35,978 nucleotides of DNA from an uncultured Eubacteriales bacterium (GCA_900553265.1 USDD01000015.1:1-35978); one strand, 5' to 3'; counted from the first letter of the stretch, positions 15,645 to 24,550 are shown. A program made the numbers and translations. The notes: generated by a model not told the origin, from the letters alone.

Positions 15645-18600
15645 ATGAAAAAATGCTTATCCTTGCTCCTTGCGGCGGTCATGACGCTGCTGTGCTGCTC
15701 TGCGTTCGCGGAGAGCACCACCGGCCGCGGCGACCTCGTCGTGCGGAGCGAATCTCTCTCCGCCTATGTGGACGGCGACGGCAATCTCTGGATTCCCGGA
15801 AACAGCCAGCCCGTCAACAAGACCAAGGCCGACGCCATCGTGTCCATCGACGCCTACCGGCTGATCTTCTTCAGCGTGGACGACGGCGGCAAGCGCGCCC
15901 TGCTGAGCCTCGACCTGTCCACGTTTGCCGAGCAGACGCTGGCGCAGGACGTCTGGGCCGCCTGCATGGGCGACGACGACCATCTGTTTTACATTCCCGC
16001 CAATGACCGCACCCAGCTGTGCGATGTGAATCTGGAGAATAACCAGACGACCACGGCCTACACCGCCGTCGAACAGCTCGACCGCCTGTACCTCTCCGCC
16101 GAGGGACTGGTGGCAACCTATGTGGAAAGCGCGGGAGCCATCCTCCGCTCCAATGTCACCGGCGCGTTCCAGACGTTCTCCGGCAGCATTCCCACGGACA
16201 GCACCCTCGCCGACGGCGACCAGCTCTATCTGGCCAACGGCAGCGACCTGTATCTCTTCCGCTCCACCTCCTTCGCCGCGGACATCATCGACACCAACGT
16301 CTATGATTACGCGACGCTGGGCGGCAGGATCTACTACATCGCCAACACCGGCAGCGCCGTGCGCCTGAAGAGCTACGACCCCGAGACGATGGAGTGGAAG
16401 GTACTCGGCACGCCCGACATCTCCCTCGCCGGCCAGCTGACCGCCAGCGAAAGCCGCTTGTTCACGCTGGGCAGCGATTCCGTGGTCTACACCGTAGACG
16501 TGACCACCGGCGAGCTGACCCCCTTTGCGACCATTCAGGCCAACAACATTCCCGACGGCTGGCAGGTGGATTCCTATTCCATCGAGGCCATGAGCGGCCA
16601 GCTGAACGTCTACGCCAAGATCTCCGAAAAGACGGACTCCCCCTCCTTCTCCTTTATGGAGTTTACCTCGGACGTGTCCGATAGCGACCGCTTCGTGCTG
16701 GTGAGCACCACGGCGCTGGAGGGCGAAACGAAGGCATGGGATCTGCTTCAGCCCGCGCCGACGACCCAGACGCTGACCACGCTGCGCCGCGGACAGCGCG
16801 GCGAGGCGGTGCGCACCATGCAGCAGCCGCTGTACGATCTGGGCTATTATGACTACCGCGTGGACGGCATCTTCGGTTCCCGCACCGAGCGCGCCATCCG
16901 CCTGCTTCAGGACGATCTGAGCCGCGCGGTGAACGGCGTGGCCGACCCCGAGCTTCAGCAGATTATCCTCAGCGGCACGCTGTCCAAGTACGATCCCTAT
17001 CGCGCGGTCTATCGCGGCGACCGCAGCCTGCGCGTTCAGATGATGCAGTCCCGACTGCGCGAGCTGGGCTATCTGTCCGACTCCGCTGACGGCATCTTCG
17101 GCTCCCGCACTCAGGCGGCCGTTCAGCTGTTCCAGCGCGAAAACGGCTTCTCCGTGGAGGAATATGCCACCCGCGACACCCTCGCCGCTCTCTATTCCGA
17201 CAGCGCCAGCCCCTGCTCCAGCTACATCGACCTGCGCAAGGGCGACAGCGGCGCTCGCGTCCGCGAGCTGAACCAGCGGCTGAAGGATCTGTACTATCTG
17301 GACGTGCGCGTGGGCGACACCTATACCGACGACACTGTGCGCGCCGTCAAGAAGTTCCAGTCTCAGGCCGGTCTGTCCATTACCGGGCAGGCAACCGTGA
17401 CCGTTCTGCAGCGCCTGTTCTCCGACAGCGCGCCCGAATATCGCGGCTACACCGTGCTGCGCCGCGGCGACGAGAACAGCCGCGTAGAGCGCCTGCAGCG
17501 CCGTCTGAAGGAGCTGGACTACTTCACCGCCAACGTCACCGGCTACTTTGGCCGCAGCACTCAGGCCGCCGTGAAGCTCTTCCAGCAGCGCGCGGGTCTG
17601 CGCCCCACCGGCGTGGCCGACGTGAACACCCAGAAGCTGCTCTACTCGCCCGACGCGCCGAAGTACGTCAAGCCCACTATCATCGGCACGCCCGCGCTGA
17701 CCATCGACTGCTATGAGAAGAAGGACGGCGACGTCTACTGCCTGACCGACCGCTGCTCCGAGACCGGCTATGTCACCTTCGGCTGGATGGCGGAGGGCGA
17801 CGTGAAGAAGTACAACGTCACCATCACCGACGACACCGGCGCGAAGCGTCTGGACGAGGATACGCAGTTGACCCTGACGGGCGTTTCCATCGACGCGCTG
17901 ACGCTGAACCGCACCTACACGCTCACCGTCACGGCCTATCCCGAGGACGGCGACGAAGCCCACATCACCAGCGCCTCCATTCAGTTCCGGCGCATCGAAA
18001 CCCCCGTGGAGCCCGATCCCATCGGCACGATCACCGAGGTCTCGGCCAGCGTCGAGCCCGTGACCCGCACGGAAAACAATGTTCTCTATGTCCGCGCCGG
18101 CGAAATCACCTTCCGCTGGTATGCCATCGGCGACGTGGCCAGCTACGCCGTGGAGATTCGCGACTCCAACAACAACCTCTGTCTGAGCGCCAACACCACC
18201 GACGAGCAGGCTGTCGTTCAGTCCGACGTGATGAAGCAGGGCGAGGTCTACACGCTCTACGTCCACGCCATTCCCACCAACGGAACGCTGGACAACGCCG
18301 TGACCGCAAGCTGCGCCTTCGCGCTGGAGGATCAGCCGCAGCCGCTGCCCACCGTCGTCGCTCCGACCCTCACCACCGATCTGACCGCGGAAGCCGACGG
18401 CAGCTACGTTGTCGACGCCACCGCCGCATTCCAGTGGTCGGCCGTGGAGAATGCCGAGCAGTACTACATCGAGATCCGCGACGCGTCCAACGCCCTGTGC
18501 GGCAGCGAGACGACCACCGCGACGGGCTACGTCGTGAACGCCGCCTCTCTGAGCCGCGGCGCGAGCTATACGCTGTACGTCACCGCGATTCCCACCGGCG

Positions 18601-20396
18601 GCAGCGTCGCCGACGGTGCCACCGCCACCGTGGCCTTCCGCGTCCGCGAGGATCAGACCATCACTCAGCTCGACGCGCCGGTGCTGTCCATTCAGGGCCT
18701 GCAGCCCGCCGCCGACGGCATCGTTTACGCCGATGACTCCAGCCTCGTCGTTCAGTGGACGGCGGTGGATGGCGCAGCCGCCTACAACTTCGTCGTCCGC
18801 GACGCGAACCAGATGGTCGTCACCGAGGCGACCGTCACCGATCTGAGTCTCACCTACAACGCTTCCGCGCTGGTTCGCGGCGCGGTGTACACCCTGTCCG
18901 TGACTGCCGTCCCCCAGGACGAGGCCCATGCTCAGGGCACGCCCGCCACGCTCCCGCTGATTCTGAAGGTTCCCGCCACCGCGGAGGACGCCATCGTCAC
19001 CGAGCCCAGTGAGCCGACCGTCGAAGAACCCGTGGAAGCTCCCACCGAAGAACCCGTGGAGCAGCCGACGGAGGCACCCGCAGAACCCACCGAGGCTCCT
19101 GCGGAGCAGCCCACCGAAGCACCTGTGGAACAGCCGACGGAAGCTCCCGTCGAGCAGCCCACGGAAGCGCCCGTCGTTTCCGCTCCGACGCTGGGCATTG
19201 AGACCATCGTCGAGACCGTCGACGATGTGGCGTATGTGAACGGCGGCGTGATCCATCTGACGTGGAGCACTGACACCGCAGACTGCACCTATCAGCTCAG
19301 CATCTACGACGCGGACGGCAATCTCTGCGCCCAGACCAGCACGACCGACACATCGATCAACCTCGACGGCAGCAAGCTCGCCGACGGCATGATCTACACC
19401 TTCGAGGTCGTCGCCTACGCCAACGACAGCGACGTCTCCACCGGCACGGCTGCGGCCCTCCGCTTCGCGAAGTACGCGGTTGCGCCCACCGAAGCGCCTG
19501 TGGAGCAGCCCGTCGAAGATCCCGCAGAGCAGCCCACCGAAGCGCCTGTCGAACAGCCGACGGAGGCTCCTGCGGAGCAGCCCACCGAAGCTCCTGTCGT
19601 TTCCGCTCCGACGCTGAGCATTGAAAGCATCGTCGAAACCGTCGATGATGTGGCCTACGTGGACGGCGGCGCGATCTCCCTGAGCTGGAGCACCGATACT
19701 CCGGGCTGTGCCTATCAGGTCAGCATCTACGACGCGGACGGCAATCTCTGCGCCCAGACCAGCACGACCGACACATCGATCAACCTCGACGGCAGCAAGC
19801 TCGCCGACGGCATGATCTACACCTTCGAGGTCGTCGCCTACGCCAACGACAGCGACGTCTCCACCGGCACGGCTGCGGCCCTCCGCTTCGCGAAGTACGC
19901 GGTTGCGCCCACCGAAGCGCCTGTGGAGCAGCCCACTGAAGCTCCCGCGGAAGAGCCCGTTGTTGAGGAACCGACCGAAGCCCCTGCGGAGCAGCCCGTT
20001 GTCGAAGAACCTACCGAGGCCCCTGCGGAGCAGCCCGTAGAGCAGCCTACCGAGGCTCCGGCGGAAGAACCCGTTGAAGAGCCGACGGAAGCTCCCGTCG
20101 CCCCGACCGAGATTCTGCCCATCGACGGCACGATGCCCGACCGCATCGCCGAAATGCAGCAGCGACTGGTCGATCTCGGCTGGCTCCTGCCCGACGCTTA
20201 CACGCAGGGCATGCTGGACGAGGCAACAGTACAGGCCGTGACGGACTTCCAGAACTACTGCATCTCCGTGCTTGCGCAGCCGCTGATTCCCATGGATCAG
20301 GCCAATGTCGACCATCCCGACAACCCGATCGTGGATGCGGACACGCTGAAGCTGCTGATGGACGTTCAGAACGACATCATCAAGCCTGCGGAATAA
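15645..20396 (+). CDS. Giant exported modular protein with peptidoglycan-binding and Fn3-like repeats
   Basis: This 1583-residue protein has a signal peptide ending in SAFA. Residues about 25-370 are a repetitive beta-rich region resembling a propeller of short blades (DUF5050-like). Four peptidoglycan-binding (PG_binding_1) repeats begin near residues 380, 455, 530 and 605. Each has the LRRGDxxxxVxxLQxRLxxLGY pattern in pieces, then FGSRTQAAVxLFQ. Six Fn3-like modules follow, near 679-784, 794-897, 906-1002, 1009-1109, 1181-1279 and 1319-1420. The last two are flanked by Thr-Glu-Ala-Pro and Glu-Gln-Pro repeats. A fifth, divergent peptidoglycan-binding unit ends the protein (from about 1492). 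No LPXTG or membrane anchor is seen, so attachment to the wall is probably by the binding repeats. AAGGAG precedes the ATG. Function beyond wall association is unknown. Confidence 0.9.
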   Translation: MKKCLSLLLAAVMTLLCCSAFAESTTGRGDLVVRSESLSAYVDGDGNLWIPGNSQPVNKTKADAIVSIDAYRLIFFSVDDGGKRALLSLDLSTFAEQTLAQDVWAACMGDDDHLFYIPANDRTQLCDVNLENNQTTTAYTAVEQLDRLYLSAEGLVATYVESAGAILRSNVTGAFQTFSGSIPTDSTLADGDQLYLANGSDLYLFRSTSFAADIIDTNVYDYATLGGRIYYIANTGSAVRLKSYDPETMEWKVLGTPDISLAGQLTASESRLFTLGSDSVVYTVDVTTGELTPFATIQANNIPDGWQVDSYSIEAMSGQLNVYAKISEKTDSPSFSFMEFTSDVSDSDRFVLVSTTALEGETKAWDLLQPAPTTQTLTTLRRGQRGEAVRTMQQPLYDLGYYDYRVDGIFGSRTERAIRLLQDDLSRAVNGVADPELQQIILSGTLSKYDPYRAVYRGDRSLRVQMMQSRLRELGYLSDSADGIFGSRTQAAVQLFQRENGFSVEEYATRDTLAALYSDSASPCSSYIDLRKGDSGARVRELNQRLKDLYYLDVRVGDTYTDDTVRAVKKFQSQAGLSITGQATVTVLQRLFSDSAPEYRGYTVLRRGDENSRVERLQRRLKELDYFTANVTGYFGRSTQAAVKLFQQRAGLRPTGVADVNTQKLLYSPDAPKYVKPTIIGTPALTIDCYEKKDGDVYCLTDRCSETGYVTFGWMAEGDVKKYNVTITDDTGAKRLDEDTQLTLTGVSIDALTLNRTYTLTVTAYPEDGDEAHITSASIQFRRIETPVEPDPIGTITEVSASVEPVTRTENNVLYVRAGEITFRWYAIGDVASYAVEIRDSNNNLCLSANTTDEQAVVQSDVMKQGEVYTLYVHAIPTNGTLDNAVTASCAFALEDQPQPLPTVVAPTLTTDLTAEADGSYVVDATAAFQWSAVENAEQYYIEIRDASNALCGSETTTATGYVVNAASLSRGASYTLYVTAIPTGGSVADGATATVAFRVREDQTITQLDAPVLSIQGLQPAADGIVYADDSSLVVQWTAVDGAAAYNFVVRDANQMVVTEATVTDLSLTYNASALVRGAVYTLSVTAVPQDEAHAQGTPATLPLILKVPATAEDAIVTEPSEPTVEEPVEAPTEEPVEQPTEAPAEPTEAPAEQPTEAPVEQPTEAPVEQPTEAPVVSAPTLGIETIVETVDDVAYVNGGVIHLTWSTDTADCTYQLSIYDADGNLCAQTSTTDTSINLDGSKLADGMIYTFEVVAYANDSDVSTGTAAALRFAKYAVAPTEAPVEQPVEDPAEQPTEAPVEQPTEAPAEQPTEAPVVSAPTLSIESIVETVDDVAYVDGGAISLSWSTDTPGCAYQVSIYDADGNLCAQTSTTDTSINLDGSKLADGMIYTFEVVAYANDSDVSTGTAAALRFAKYAVAPTEAPVEQPTEAPAEEPVVEEPTEAPAEQPVVEEPTEAPAEQPVEQPTEAPAEEPVEEPTEAPVAPTEILPIDGTMPDRIAEMQQRLVDLGWLLPDAYTQGMLDEATVQAVTDFQNYCISVLAQPLIPMDQANVDHPDNPIVDADTLKLLMDVQNDIIKPAE
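19297..19511 (+). repeat. First copy of a 215-bp exact direct repeat inside the giant protein gene
   Basis: The 215 bases 19297-19511 are identical, base for base, to 19720-19934. They encode the second half of the fifth Fn3-like module and the start of the following Pro-rich linker. The offset is 423 bases, exactly 141 codons, so the reading frame is kept. Confidence 0.95.
19720..19934 (+). repeat. Second copy of the 215-bp exact direct repeat
   Basis: Identical to 19297-19511. The upstream halves of the two modules (about 19170-19296 and 19593-19719) are only partly alike, so identity starts and stops sharply. Confidence 0.95.
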
Positions 20397-20408
20397 CCCC
20401 ATCGCAAA

Positions 20409-20439
20409 GGCTCCCGGCAAATGCCGGGAGCCATCTTTT
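20409..20439. terminator. Terminator after the giant protein gene
   Basis: GGCTCCCGGCA (20409-20419) pairs perfectly with TGCCGGGAGCC (20422-20432) around a two-base loop and is followed by ATCTTTT. It also lies right after the stop codon of the convergent Crp/Fnr gene, whose own stop is at 20438-20440, and can serve both. Confidence 0.9.
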
Positions 20440-21094
20440 AATCTCTCAATACAAATCCGTCCAGCAGCTCAAACCGCCTTCCGCTGGATTGAATCAACCC
20501 GTCCGCGCGCATCCGACCCAGCTCGCGCATCATCGCGCTGCGATCCACCGAAAGATAGCCCGCCAGCTCGGACAGCGGCATGGGCAGCTCAAAGCGCGCC
20601 GAATGCTTCTCTGCCGAGAGGTATTCCAGATACAGCGTCAGCTTCTGGCGCATGGAGCGCTGACTCAGCAGCGAAATGCGCTTGGACAGGCTCTGCGCCT
20701 TCTCAGCGGAAATGCGAAAGAGGTTGTTCACCAGTCGATTGTGATGGTCGCAGGCGCGCTCGCAGTGGCGCACCACATGATCGAAACCGATGAACAGCAC
20801 CTCGCAGGGTGTCTTAGCCGTCGCGGTGTAGCTCAGCGGCTCCACCGGCAGCGAAAACATCTCGCCGAACACGCCGTCGTGCCCTACCGTCTCCAAAATC
20901 GTTATATTGCCCTCCGCGTCCAGGCTCTCCACGCTGATTTCGCCCGACAGCACCACGCCGATGCTGCCCAGATGCTCCGAATAGCTGAGCACCGTTGCGT
21001 CCGCCGCATAGCTCCGCTGCACCGCGGCGAAGCACGCCATCATCTCCCCCATGCTCTCCTGCGAAATCCCGTCGAACAGACGAACCTTGTCCAT
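20438..21094 (-). CDS. Crp/Fnr family transcriptional regulator
   Basis: This 218-residue regulator has an N-terminal cyclic-nucleotide-binding-type beta-roll (about residues 10-120, with GEISVES and GHDGVFGEMFSL), a dimer helix, and a C-terminal winged helix. Its recognition region is LPMPLSELAGYLSVDRSAMMRELGRM in outline. Length and layout are those of Crp/Fnr proteins. The cAMP-contact Arg-Ser pattern of Crp and the N-terminal cysteine cluster of Fnr are not seen, so the signal is unknown. The divergent flavodiiron gene and the palindrome between them suggest an oxygen or nitric oxide stress regulator, similar in role to HcpR. GGGGGA precedes the ATG. Confidence 0.88.
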   Translation of the reverse strand: MDKVRLFDGISQESMGEMMACFAAVQRSYAADATVLSYSEHLGSIGVVLSGEISVESLDAEGNITILETVGHDGVFGEMFSLPVEPLSYTATAKTPCEVLFIGFDHVVRHCERACDHHNRLVNNLFRISAEKAQSLSKRISLLSQRSMRQKLTLYLEYLSAEKHSARFELPMPLSELAGYLSVDRSAMMRELGRMRADGLIQSSGRRFELLDGFVLRD

Positions 21095-21133
21095 GCTTCA
21101 TTCCCCCAGTGTTTTCCATATTATCACAGAACA

Positions 21134-21147
21134 GTTGCAATTGCAAC
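21134..21147. promoter_or_regulatory. Perfect 14-bp palindrome, candidate Crp/Fnr operator
   Basis: GTTGCAATTGCAAC is a perfect palindrome centred between the divergent regulator and flavodiiron genes. Its half-site GTTGC with a 4-bp centre has the geometry of Crp/Fnr-type boxes. It lies at the -35 region of the regulator's likely promoter (GATAAT at 21118-21123 on the minus strand) and about 24 bp upstream of the flavodiiron -10. Confidence 0.7.
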
Positions 21148-21167
21148 ATATCTTTTTTCCTACTCCG

Positions 21168-21176
21168 TGGTATAAT
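21168..21176 (+). promoter_or_regulatory. Extended -10 promoter of the flavodiiron gene
   Basis: TGG directly precedes an exact TATAAT (21171-21176), an extended -10 element. No good -35 hexamer is present at 17 bp. This is typical of a promoter that needs an activator bound just upstream, and the palindrome at 21134-21147 is in that position. Confidence 0.7.
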
Positions 21177-21236
21177 AGATTTGTAAGTTCAAACAACCCA
21201 CATCGCCGCAAGGCTTCGCGTTGAAGGAGGAAAAGC

Positions 21237-23072
21237 ATGTATTGTGTCAAGGCCATCCATCCCGACCTGTACTGGGTCGGCGCAAACGACCGCCGTCTGG
21301 CGCTGTTTGAGAACGTCTACCCCATCTCCCGGGGCGTTTCCTACAACTCCTACGTACTGCTGGACGAGAAAACCGTCCTGCTGGACACGGTTGACAAGAG
21401 CGTCAGCGACCAGTTCTTCGAAAACGTCGCCCACGTACTGAACGGGCGCAGGCTGGACTATCTCATCGTCAACCACATGGAGCCCGACCACTGCGGCACC
21501 ATTGAGCAGTTGGTTCTGCGCTATCCCGAGGTGAAAATCGTCTGCAACGCCAAGACGGTACAGATGATTAAGCAGTTCTTCACCTTCGACATCGACAGCC
21601 GCGCCGTGCTGGTCAAGGAGATGGACACCCTCTGCACCGGCCGCCACACTCTCGCCTTCGTCATGGCGCCGATGGTGCACTGGCCCGAGGCCATGGTCAC
21701 CTATGACACGACCGACAAGGTGCTCTTCTCCGCGGACGCGTTCGGCACCTTCGGCGCGATCAACGGCAATCTCTTCGCCGACGAGGTGAATTTCGAGACC
21801 GAATATCTGGACGACGCGCGCCGCTACTACACCAACATCGTTGGCAAATACGGCACGCAGGTACAGACGCTGCTGCGCAAGGCCGCAACCATCGACATTC
21901 AGACCATCTGCCCGCTGCACGGCCCCGTCTGGCGCAAGAACATCGGCTGGTTCATCGACAAATACGTCAAGTGGAGCACCTACACGCCCGAGGAAAACGC
22001 CGTGATGATCGCCTATGCCTCCGTCTACGGCAACACGGCCAATGTCGCGGACATTCTCGCCTCCAAGCTGGCGGACGCGGGCGTTCGCAACGTCAAGGTC
22101 TACGACGTGTCCAACACCCATCCGTCGGTGCTTGTGGCCGAGGCCTTCCGCTGCAGCCATCTGGTATTCGCCTCCACGACCTACAATGCCGGCATTTTCG
22201 TCACCATGGAGACGCTGCTGCACGACATCGTCGCCCACAATCTCCAGAACCGCACCGTGGCGCTGATCGAAAACGGAACCTGGGCGCCCACCGCCGGCGG
22301 ACTGATGCGCAAGCTGCTGTCCGGTCTGCGCGGCATCGACATTCTGGAAGATTCGCTGACCGTTCGCTCCTCGCTGAAGGAGGATCAGCTGGAAGCGCTC
22401 GACCGCATGGCCGCGGCCATCGCCGCATCGATCAGGCCTGAAGCGCCCATCGTGCAGAACGAAAAGCAGATCGAGCCGAACGCCATGTTCAAGCTCTCCT
22501 ACGGTCTGTTCGTGCTGACGGCGAAGGACGATCGCGACGGCGGCTGCATCATCAACGCCGTCAACCAGATCACCGATTCGCCCAAGCGCATCTCCATCGC
22601 CGTGAACAAGGCCAACGCCACCCACGACATGATCGCCAGGACGGGTGCGTTCAACCTCTCGGTGCTCACTACAGAGACCCAGTTCCCGCTCATTCAGCGC
22701 TTCGGCTTCCAGAGCAGCCGCGATGCGGACAAATTTGCGGACTATGATTTCGCCGCGCGCAGCGAAAACGACCTGATCTACGTCACCGAGTCCTCCAACG
22801 CCTTCATCTCCGCCAAGGTCGTGCAGGCGCTGGACTACGGCACGCACACGGTGTTCATCGCCGACGTGACCGAGGCGAAGGTTCTTTCCAACGCGCCATC
22901 CCTCACCTACGCCTACTACTTCGAGCATGTCAAGCCCAAGCCCGCCGCGCTGAGCGAGCAGAAGGGCTGGGTCTGCAAGATCTGCGGCTACATCTACGAG
23001 GGCGACGACCTGCCCGCCGACTTCATCTGCCCCCTGTGCAAGCATGGCGCGGAGGATTTCGAACGGCTCTGA
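21237..23072 (+). CDS. Four-domain flavodiiron protein with flavin reductase and rubredoxin domains
   Basis: This 611-residue cytoplasmic enzyme should reduce O2 to water and/or NO to N2O. Residues 1-250 are the metallo-beta-lactamase-like diiron domain with ligands His80, Glu82, Asp84, His85, His148, Asp167 and His228, all present. Residues about 256-395 are the flavodoxin domain binding FMN (YASVYGNTANVA). Residues about 408-555 are a flavin-reductase-like domain. The C-terminus is a short rubredoxin domain with Cys580, Cys583, Cys598 and Cys601. The spacing between the two Cys pairs is short, as in rubrerythrin-type rubredoxins. Electron entry and transfer are therefore combined in one chain. 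AAGGAGG precedes the ATG. It is monocistronic, with a strong terminator. Confidence 0.95.
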   Translation: MYCVKAIHPDLYWVGANDRRLALFENVYPISRGVSYNSYVLLDEKTVLLDTVDKSVSDQFFENVAHVLNGRRLDYLIVNHMEPDHCGTIEQLVLRYPEVKIVCNAKTVQMIKQFFTFDIDSRAVLVKEMDTLCTGRHTLAFVMAPMVHWPEAMVTYDTTDKVLFSADAFGTFGAINGNLFADEVNFETEYLDDARRYYTNIVGKYGTQVQTLLRKAATIDIQTICPLHGPVWRKNIGWFIDKYVKWSTYTPEENAVMIAYASVYGNTANVADILASKLADAGVRNVKVYDVSNTHPSVLVAEAFRCSHLVFASTTYNAGIFVTMETLLHDIVAHNLQNRTVALIENGTWAPTAGGLMRKLLSGLRGIDILEDSLTVRSSLKEDQLEALDRMAAAIAASIRPEAPIVQNEKQIEPNAMFKLSYGLFVLTAKDDRDGGCIINAVNQITDSPKRISIAVNKANATHDMIARTGAFNLSVLTTETQFPLIQRFGFQSSRDADKFADYDFAARSENDLIYVTESSNAFISAKVVQALDYGTHTVFIADVTEAKVLSNAPSLTYAYYFEHVKPKPAALSEQKGWVCKICGYIYEGDDLPADFICPLCKHGAEDFERL

Positions 23073-23090
23073 CGCTCCATAAACGCACAG

Positions 23091-23122
23091 CGGCCCGGCT
23101 GAAAACTCAGCCGGGCCGTTTT
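23091..23122 (+). terminator. Terminator of the flavodiiron gene
   Basis: A perfect 12-bp stem CGGCCCGGCTGA/TCAGCCGGGCCG (23091-23102 with 23107-23118) around an AAAC loop is followed by TTTTC. Confidence 0.92.
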
Positions 23123-23130
23123 CTGTATGA

Positions 23131-23161
23131 AAAAGGACGTGGATTTTCGCCACGTCCTTTT
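23131..23161. terminator. Terminator of the purine permease gene
   Basis: AAAAGGACGTGG (23131-23142) pairs with CCACGTCCTTTT (23150-23161). On the minus strand it ends in a T-run 12 bases after the permease stop. It is symmetrical and may stop residual plus-strand transcription too. Confidence 0.88.
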
Positions 23162-23173
23162 GAATTTCATCGA

Positions 23174-24508
23174 TCAGATGCCCGACAGGATGTACATGAC
23201 CACGAACAGCGCGGACAGGATGTACATCAGGATCGGAACCTCCTTGGCTTTGCCGCGGAAGATCTTGATGATGCAGTAGGAGATGAAGCCGAAGCCGATG
23301 CCATCGGAGATGGAATAGGCGAAGGGCATCATGACGATCGTCAGGAAGCAGGGCAGCGCAACCTCGACGTCGCTCCAGTCGATCTTGGAAACGTTGTTGA
23401 TCATCAGCATGCCGACGATGATGAGCGCCGGAGCCGTCGCCTGCGTCGGGATGATGCCCGCGATGGGCGCAAACACGACGGACAGCAGGAACAGAATGCC
23501 AACCACGACGGAGGTCAGGCCGGTGCGGCCGCCCTCGGAGATGCCCGTGGAGGACTCGACGAAGGTGGTCACGGTGGAGGTACCCAGGCAGGCGCCCACG
23601 CAGGTCGCGCACGCGTCGGCGATCAGCGCCTTGTCGCCCTTGGGCAGGTTGCCGTTCTCATCCAGCATGCCGGCGCTGCTGGCGGTGCCGATGAGCGTAC
23701 CAACGGTATCGAAGCAGTCGCAGATGCTGAAGGTGACGACGGCCGTCAGCACGGGCAGAATGCCGTGGGAGAACAGGCCACCGAAGTCGAACTTGAACAG
23801 CGTCGGAGCAATGGAGATGCTCTTCTCGGCGATGTCCGTGGGCATGGTGGTCAGGCCCATGGGAATGCCGATGATCGTGGTGGCCACGATGCCGAGGAAC
23901 AGCGCGCCCTTGACCTTCCACGCCATCAGGATCCCGGTGATGAGCAGGCCGATGAGGGCGAGCAGCGGGCCGTTGGTCGTGATTGCGCCCATGTCGGAGT
24001 AGTCCGTCGCGACAACCACGCCATCCACCACCGTGTCGCCGATGAGTTTGACGATGTCAGCGTTCAGCAGACCGATGAAGCAGATGAACAGGCCGATGCC
24101 GGCGCTGATGGCCGCCTTCAGAGAGGCGGGGATCGAGGAAATGATCTTGCTGCGGATCGGAGAAACCGCAATGATCAGGAACAGAATGCCCGACAGGAGC
24201 ACGATGGTCAGCGCCTGCTGCCAGGTGTAGCCCATGCCCATGCAGACCGAGTAGGTAAAGAAGGCGTTCAGGCCCATGCCCGGAGCCTGCGCGAAGGGAA
24301 CGTTGGCCAGGAAGGCGGTCAGGAAGCAGCCGATGGCCGCGGACAGACAGGTCGCCACCAGAACGGCCGTGTGATCCATGCCCGTCGCCGAGAGGTAGCT
24401 GGGATTGACGAAAATGATGTACGCCATCGCGAAGAAGGTCGTCAGACCCGCGATGATTTCCGTCTTGACGTTCGTCCCATGCTCTTTGAGTTTGAAGAAC
24501 CGATTCAA
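23174..24508 (-). CDS. pbuG: NCS2-type purine permease (AzgA/PbuG group)
   Basis: This 444-residue membrane protein imports hypoxanthine, guanine or adenine with protons. The N-terminal FFKLKEHGTNVKTEIIAGLTTF in outline, AYIIFVNP, APGMGLNAFFTY, DCFDTVGTL and SSTGISEGGRTGL are hallmarks of the AzgA/PbuG/PbuO group. About twelve hydrophobic segments are present. I chose the TTG at 24508 because GGGGGAG lies 6 bases before it and the protein then starts NRFFKLKEHG, as relatives do. The in-frame ATG at 24523 has no ribosome binding site. The exact purine cannot be read from sequence. The leader is too short for a purine riboswitch. Confidence 0.92.
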   Translation of the reverse strand: MNRFFKLKEHGTNVKTEIIAGLTTFFAMAYIIFVNPSYLSATGMDHTAVLVATCLSAAIGCFLTAFLANVPFAQAPGMGLNAFFTYSVCMGMGYTWQQALTIVLLSGILFLIIAVSPIRSKIISSIPASLKAAISAGIGLFICFIGLLNADIVKLIGDTVVDGVVVATDYSDMGAITTNGPLLALIGLLITGILMAWKVKGALFLGIVATTIIGIPMGLTTMPTDIAEKSISIAPTLFKFDFGGLFSHGILPVLTAVVTFSICDCFDTVGTLIGTASSAGMLDENGNLPKGDKALIADACATCVGACLGTSTVTTFVESSTGISEGGRTGLTSVVVGILFLLSVVFAPIAGIIPTQATAPALIIVGMLMINNVSKIDWSDVEVALPCFLTIVMMPFAYSISDGIGFGFISYCIIKIFRGKAKEVPILMYILSALFVVMYILSGI

Positions 24509-24550
24509 CGAAATCTCCCCCATCAGAACGTTTTTATAGGTTACTTTACT

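Noticed and set aside
19010..20100. Regularly spaced short repeats resembling a CRISPR array
   Set aside because: The repeats are in-frame codons for Thr-Glu-Ala-Pro and Glu-Gln-Pro linkers in a large gene; there are no unique spacers of constant length and no cas genes.
15657..20420. A 1587-codon open frame antisense to the giant protein gene
   Set aside because: It mirrors the sense gene almost exactly, lacks a ribosome binding site and a family match, and is rich in Gly, Arg, His and Val as expected from reading GC-rich codons backwards. The sense frame has a signal peptide and recognised domains.
21189..23612. An 807-codon minus-strand frame across the flavodiiron gene
   Set aside because: Antisense to a gene with every metal ligand in place, and it runs through two terminators.
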